64,000 nt of DNA from contig NZ_AP024110.1 of assembly GCF_019703875.1 (NCBI RefSeq), positions 1,426,001 through 1,490,000 on the forward strand, given 5' to 3'. Below, piece by piece: positions 59,896 to 64,000 of this stretch (positions are counted from its first letter, which is position 1; each line of letters opens with the position of its first letter). The stretch is from Methyloradius palustris. GTDB taxonomy: Bacteria; Pseudomonadota; Gammaproteobacteria; Burkholderiales; Methylophilaceae. The notes under the pieces were generated by a model. It was not told where the DNA came from and did no database searches. It saw nothing but the letters and a program-made list of their open reading frames with translations. The position numbers and the translations under genes are program-made.

Positions 59896-60731
59896 ATTTG
59901 GCTTTCGGTCGGTTCGACCTTTAGTGCCAGACGGCTATCATCCAGATAATCTAGCACCACACTCGTTGGTTTACCCATGGCGATGGCCGCTAGCAAAGGC
60001 AGGCCGCGTGCAGCAGGGATAGCCAAACGAATGGCTTCCAGAGTGGTGTCTGGCAATTGGTCGGCGATGGCATCAGTGATACTCAGTGTGATCTTGGCGA
60101 GCGTTTGCGGGCTTGGTTCTGGTGCCAACACCAGAGCAATTCCCAGTGAATCGTAAATCTTGCGTACGCTATACATAGGCTCGGGGTAGTTGGTATCGGC
60201 TGCTACCAATACGCAGCGCGTTTGATCAATACTGACTTGGCTCATGGCTTCCAGCAGCCCAGCACCAAAGCTGGCATCGTGCGCACAGAGTACTGAAGAT
60301 GGCGTCATGGCGCCAGTTGCGATACTGCAATAACCAGAAGCCGCGTTATGCACAGAGTTATGGAAACGCGTAGGCGAAATTTGCCTATCATCAGAAGCGA
60401 GCATTTCGTTGATGGCATGGCAGTTATAACCATCGCCATTGGATAAGGTAAATACGCTAGGTAGACTTGCCGCATCAAGCTGAGCAGCATTAATAGCCTC
60501 TAGCATTATAGCCAGACTCAGTTTGATGATATCGCCACTACGCCTTCTTTCTGGTGCTGGAAGTAGCATCGGCGGCGGCAATACTGTTTTACTGGGTTCG
60601 TAAGGCTGTTTGCCCGTGAGCAAAAGCTGGCTTGACGGCCAGTCATTAAAGCTAGGCCCAAGCAAGCCTATACCCTCAATATAGGCGCTGAGTGTCACTG
60701 GGTTACTGTTGTTCATGCCTGATTCACTCAT
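59889..60731 (-). CDS. Beta-ketoacyl synthase chain-length factor-like protein
   Basis: A 280-aa protein that corresponds to an N-terminal ketosynthase half. It has FHNSVHNAASGYCSIATG and SSVLCAHDASFGAGLLEAM, but no HGT or KxxxGH motifs. In aryl-polyene systems such a partner (ApeC-like chain-length factor) pairs with a full ketosynthase (ApeO-like) and sets polyene length. The full ketosynthase is next to it (2 bp apart), as expected. Confidence 0.82.
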   Translation of the reverse strand: MSESGMNNSNPVTLSAYIEGIGLLGPSFNDWPSSQLLLTGKQPYEPSKTVLPPPMLLPAPERRRSGDIIKLSLAIMLEAINAAQLDAASLPSVFTLSNGDGYNCHAINEMLASDDRQISPTRFHNSVHNAASGYCSIATGAMTPSSVLCAHDASFGAGLLEAMSQVSIDQTRCVLVAADTNYPEPMYSVRKIYDSLGIALVLAPEPSPQTLAKITLSITDAIADQLPDTTLEAIRLAIPAARGLPLLAAIAMGKPTSVVLDYLDDSRLALKVEPTESQIC

Positions 60732-60733
60732 GA

Positions 60734-61927
60734 TTAATTCGCCCGCCCAAACACCAGACTACAGTTAGTACCACCGAAACCAAATGAATTACTCAGCACA
60801 CGCGATACTTTCTGCTCACGGTTCTCAAGCAAATAGTTCAGGCCCAGAGCTGGGTCTAATCCTCTTGTATTTAATCCTGCTGGCATTAAGTCGTGCTGCA
60901 GCGCCAAGGCAGAAATAACGGCCTCCACGCCGCCTGCAGCGCCCAAGGTATGCCCTGTGGCACCTTTGGTCGAACTGCAAGGTGTGTTGCTGCCAAACAC
61001 CGCTTGCACAGCTTTACTCTCAGCCGTGTCATTGCTCTGGGTCGCGGTGCCATGCAGGTTAATGTAATCAATATCAGCCGCTTCTAAGCCAGCCATTTTC
61101 AGTGCGCCCTCCATCGCCATCTTTGCGCCCAAGCCTTCTGGATGCGGTGAAGACATATGATAGGCATCGCTGGACTCACCAATGCCGAGTAACAATACCG
61201 CGTCATTTTCTAGGCTATCTGGCACGCGCTCCAGCAAGGCGAAAGCTGCCGCCTCACCAACCGAGATGCCATCACGCCCACTATCGAATGGGCGGCAAAC
61301 CTGTTTGGATAAAAGTCCCAGCGAGTTGAAGCCATATAAGGTGGTCAGGCACAACGTATCTACTCCACCAACCACCGCTGCATCAATCAGGCCAGTTTCT
61401 ATCATGCGTCGGGCGGAACCGAACACCTTGGCACTGGATGAACATGCAGAGGATATCGCCACCGCAGGTCCCTTGAGGCCGAAATACTGGCGCGTAAAAT
61501 CAGCGACTGAAAAGGTGTTCTGGGTTTTGTCGTAAACAAAATCTGGCGGTAAAGCGCCAGTTATAGGGTCTAGGCGTCGATAAGCCAATTCTGTTTGTAA
61601 AATGCCTGAAGTGCTAGTACCCATGAATACGCCAATGCGCGATGCCCCATATTTGGCAACGGCTGCTTTGACTGCCTCGGCAAACCCGTCCTGCTCCAGC
61701 CCGAGTTGCGCCAGGCGGTTATTGCGGCAGTCAAAAGCCTCTAGACCAGCTAGCATATTCGTCTTATCGACCGCAGGCACTTCGCCGATAAAAGTGGGCA
61801 AATCCACCGTATCAAAATTACACGGGGTCAGGCCAGATCGTTGCTCACGCATAGAAGCCAGCGTTTGCTGCACGCCACGGCCAATCGCGCTAGTGACAGT
61901 GAAATGGGAAAGTAATAATGGCTTCAA
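60734..61927 (-). CDS. Beta-ketoacyl-ACP synthase of the aryl-polyene cluster
   Basis: A 397-aa complete ketosynthase with the Cys in ISSACSSSAKVFGS and His in INLHGTATQSND and ATGHTLGAAGG. It ends with the NSFGFGGTNCSLVF block. It elongates the starter hydroxybenzoate with malonyl-ACP. Its distance from fatty-acid fabF (start of window) and its pigment-gene neighbours argue for secondary metabolism. Operon with the four genes above, minus strand. Confidence 0.92.
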   Translation of the reverse strand: MKPLLLSHFTVTSAIGRGVQQTLASMREQRSGLTPCNFDTVDLPTFIGEVPAVDKTNMLAGLEAFDCRNNRLAQLGLEQDGFAEAVKAAVAKYGASRIGVFMGTSTSGILQTELAYRRLDPITGALPPDFVYDKTQNTFSVADFTRQYFGLKGPAVAISSACSSSAKVFGSARRMIETGLIDAAVVGGVDTLCLTTLYGFNSLGLLSKQVCRPFDSGRDGISVGEAAAFALLERVPDSLENDAVLLLGIGESSDAYHMSSPHPEGLGAKMAMEGALKMAGLEAADIDYINLHGTATQSNDTAESKAVQAVFGSNTPCSSTKGATGHTLGAAGGVEAVISALALQHDLMPAGLNTRGLDPALGLNYLLENREQKVSRVLSNSFGFGGTNCSLVFGRAN

Positions 61928-61954
61928 AAGCAGTCTCTAGTCGTTAAATACAGT

Positions 61955-62782
61955 TTAAGAAATAGATTGGACATCAGCTTGGCGCAAGGTGACAAACTTC
62001 AGTTTCAAGATTTTGGCTGCTGTTAATACGGTAGGCAACACTGCGATAAGCACTGGTATATTATCCGCACTGCGCGCGGCATTACCATCGTGCAATAACA
62101 GGATAGCACCTGGCTGTAAACCGCTTAACAGCTTGTTTTTCACATTGTCGACGTTGCTCACCCTGGTATCAAAAGCGCGTACCGACCAGCTGACCAGGCG
62201 CAAGCCCAGCTTGGCCAATACCGGCTCCAGAAACGGATTACGTAACCCAGCTGGCGCCCGAAAGAATTTCGGTGTTTGACCGGTGATGGTGCTTAACGTG
62301 TTCTGCGCAGTCTGTAATTCACGCTCAAACCCAGCCAGACCCAGTAGCGAAAAGTTATGCCGGTGTTTTTGGCTATGGTTCTCGATGGCATGCCCACGGC
62401 GCACAATCTCTCGGCAAAGATCGGGGTATTTCAATGCTTTAATGCCGATACAAAAAAAAGTCGCTTTTACCCGATACTTGTCAAGTATATCCAGCACCTG
62501 TGGCGTCACCACAGGGTCGGGACCATCATCAATCGTCAGTGCGATTTCATTTCTGGCGATGGCTGCTGCTGGTAATGTTGTCCAGTTCTCGCCCAACCAA
62601 TGACTGCGTGGCCATAAACCTATCAGCATGATGGCGAGATGGTTTGCAATCAAGGCACCCACCACCCACTGCCAGTAAGTTGGATAGACGATCAGCATTA
62701 ACAAAGACCAAAGATGGATGGCAAAGGTCACCCGTATAAAGCGGGTGGGTTGCCATGGCCGTGAATGATTCTGCTTAATCAC
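61955..62782 (-). CDS. Polysaccharide-deacetylase-family membrane protein
   Basis: A 275-aa protein with two N-terminal membrane helices (~residues 18-60), then a NodB-type deacetylase fold. ALTIDDGPDPV holds the metal-binding Asp, NHSQKHRH the two His, and FRAPAGLRNPF the substrate loop. In pigment clusters its substrate may be the sugar added by the glycosyltransferase. It overlaps the hydrolase gene by 4 bp. Confidence 0.85.
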   Translation of the reverse strand: MIKQNHSRPWQPTRFIRVTFAIHLWSLLMLIVYPTYWQWVVGALIANHLAIMLIGLWPRSHWLGENWTTLPAAAIARNEIALTIDDGPDPVVTPQVLDILDKYRVKATFFCIGIKALKYPDLCREIVRRGHAIENHSQKHRHNFSLLGLAGFERELQTAQNTLSTITGQTPKFFRAPAGLRNPFLEPVLAKLGLRLVSWSVRAFDTRVSNVDNVKNKLLSGLQPGAILLLHDGNAARSADNIPVLIAVLPTVLTAAKILKLKFVTLRQADVQSIS

Positions 62783-63465
62783 TGCTGTTCACCTTGCAAT
62801 TGGGGAGATTCGCTTAATGATTCCTGCATGAATTGGCGATCCAGAAAATTCTGCCACAATTGCCGCCATACCGCCCATTCATGACCTCCAGCTATGCTAT
62901 CAACATGTGCTGGCGGTAATGCTGTCGCCATCATGCGGTGACCTGCGGAAAAGCGGTCATCCTGGCCAATTCCTAGATGTATTGGTATGTTGATAGTGGC
63001 ACTCTCTTTCAGCCAGCGCCAAATGCGGCGTTCGGTATCGAGTGTTGTAACAGCCTCTGGAGACCAACTGGCTAAACCACCCGCCGCCATTATTTCATTG
63101 GTGATCATGCGATTACCCGGATATGGTGCCATTAAAAACATACCCGCAATCTGGTTGGGATAGCTCTCCGCATAAGCCATGGCAAGATATCCGCCGATGG
63201 AAATACCAGCTAGCCAGACCGCTTGGCCAGCGGCTAGCGCAGGCTGAACCAACTGGGTATGAATTTCAGCAAGCAGACTATCATCGGCTACCTGATTAAA
63301 CGGCAACTCCAGCATGGCGACATCCATCGGCAACTGCTGATCTCGCAAGGCACTAACAAAACCATAAGCGACAAAATCCTCTGGCATGCCGTAAGCGCCC
63401 GGCAACAGAATCAGCAGCGCAGGTGCTAGCTGGTCATGCGGATAAAGATCAGTCAGTATGCGCAT
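62779..63465 (-). CDS. Alpha/beta-hydrolase-fold protein of the pigment cluster
   Basis: A 228-aa alpha/beta hydrolase. The nucleophile elbow is LAGISIGGYLAM (GxSxG), a likely Asp lies in GIGQDDRFSAG and a likely His in AGGHEWAVW. The first strand reads LLILLPGAYGMPEDF. It may release or proofread polyene chains as a thioesterase-like enzyme, but no direct evidence supports a specific substrate. It overlaps the MMPL gene by 17 bp. Confidence 0.8.
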   Translation of the reverse strand: MRILTDLYPHDQLAPALLILLPGAYGMPEDFVAYGFVSALRDQQLPMDVAMLELPFNQVADDSLLAEIHTQLVQPALAAGQAVWLAGISIGGYLAMAYAESYPNQIAGMFLMAPYPGNRMITNEIMAAGGLASWSPEAVTTLDTERRIWRWLKESATINIPIHLGIGQDDRFSAGHRMMATALPPAHVDSIAGGHEWAVWRQLWQNFLDRQFMQESLSESPQLQGEQQ

Positions 63466-64000
63466 GGTTTTTCCTGGCGAATATGGCTGAAAATATCAAG
63501 GCAAGAATGACGCCAGGAGCAACCGTCATCCCCATGGCCTGCAATACTGGCACTGTAGAAAAGCCGAGCAGGCCAAACCCAATCACGGTTGCAATATTCG
63601 CGAACAGCAAGGAGGCAAAAGTACACGGCGCCATCTTGGGAATGGCATCAGCCTGATCAAAAAACAGGGCATAATTTGAGCCGATAGCGACGACCAATAG
63701 CAAACCGATCAGGTGCAGGATAATCAACTGCACTCCGCATAATGCCAGCCCAGCAGTGACCGTAATAACGGCAGCGGCCAGAGGTAAGATGATACGCCCC
63801 ACCCTGCTAGGTGAACGCAGTACCACGAGTAGCAGAACGATGATGGCGAGCAATCCGAGCAGAGATAGCACAATGGCTTCATTCAAATAGGTGCTATAGA
63901 GCTTGTTCGATTCGGCCTTCAGATCAACAAATAAGGCGCCAGCCACAGCGCTTTCACTTAGGGCAGAACGGATGCTGTCTGCATTGATTTCACCGCCTTC
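63449..64000 (-). CDS. MMPL-family exporter, C-terminal part (cut by window end)
   Basis: The frame is open through base 64000, so the gene continues beyond the window. The visible 184 residues hold a periplasmic end and about five membrane helices (IVLSLLGLLAIIVLLLVVL, ITVTAGLALCGVQLIIL, LVVAIGSNYALFFDQ, ANIATVIGFGLLGFS, GVILALIFSAIF). The sequence DQADAIPKMAPCTFASLLFANIATVIGF fits MMPL/RND-type exporters used in aryl-polyene clusters to move the pigment across the inner membrane. Confidence 0.85.
   Translation of the reverse strand, partial: EGGEINADSIRSALSESAVAGALFVDLKAESNKLYSTYLNEAIVLSLLGLLAIIVLLLVVLRSPSRVGRIILPLAAAVITVTAGLALCGVQLIILHLIGLLLVVAIGSNYALFFDQADAIPKMAPCTFASLLFANIATVIGFGLLGFSTVPVLQAMGMTVAPGVILALIFSAIFARKNHAHTD

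Overview
The window looks like the chromosome of a methylotrophic betaproteobacterium, most probably Methylophilaceae (Methylotenera/Methylophilus-like). The main reasons are a complete N-methylglutamate (NMG) pathway for methylamine oxidation, the betaproteobacterial gene order fabF-pabC-mltG-tmk-holB-pilZ-tatD, a ZipA-type gene between smc and ligA, and an aa3-type oxidase cluster with ctaG, SURF1, ctaA and ctaB. This placement is inference from gene content; no rRNA lies in the window.

Layout. 1-6900: 3' end of fabF, then the housekeeping run pabC, mltG, tmk, holB, PilZ, tatD, an MBL hydrolase and a small exported protein closed by a terminator. 6985-12530: a LysR regulator divergent from a zinc alcohol dehydrogenase, a MocA-like cytidylyltransferase and a two-subunit molybdenum hydroxylase, plausibly an alcohol-to-aldehyde-to-acid module. 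12712-13469: a small orphan protein and a GNAT acetyltransferase. 13462-23813: the NMG island. An XRE-cupin regulator is divergent from mgdABCD-gmaS-mgsABC. A sigma70-like promoter and a perfect 20-bp inverted repeat sit in the divergent region, and an IR-bounded insert sits between gmaS and mgsA. 23893-28344: a CobW-like GTPase with degenerate motifs, an unrecognised 501-aa protein and small membrane proteins. 28360-36389: the cytochrome c oxidase operon and its assembly genes.

36450-40650 is the accessory region. It holds a truncated host gene fused to a short run of integron-type cassettes with attC-like sites and no integrase (CALIN-like). These carry a small membrane protein, an MltR-like protein, a second HEPN-motif protein and a YidD-like protein. 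Beyond them a minus-strand LexA-like gene (5' truncated) is coupled to a third protein with an RN...H motif, and abuts a SnoaL-like gene that has also lost its 5' end. 40762-44860: a four-helix copper-storage-like protein, a GGDEF/EAL protein, the remains of a DUF2384-type antitoxin with an in-frame stop, and a CmpX-like membrane protein.

45219-55675: exported msrA and msrB, a TPR protein, ligA, zipA, smc, queF, tRNA-Ala(GGC) and tRNA-Glu(TTC). 56026-64000: most of an aryl-polyene/xanthomonadin-like pigment cluster. It has a chorismatase starter-unit enzyme, acyltransferase and glycosyltransferase on the plus strand, and ketoreductase, dehydratase, chain-length factor, ketosynthase, deacetylase-like protein, alpha/beta hydrolase and an MMPL exporter (cut by the window end) on the minus strand.

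The strongest candidates for something new are the integrase-less cassette run with clustered HEPN-like motifs next to a LexA-like repressor, the palindromic control site of the NMG operon, and the insertion element inside that operon.
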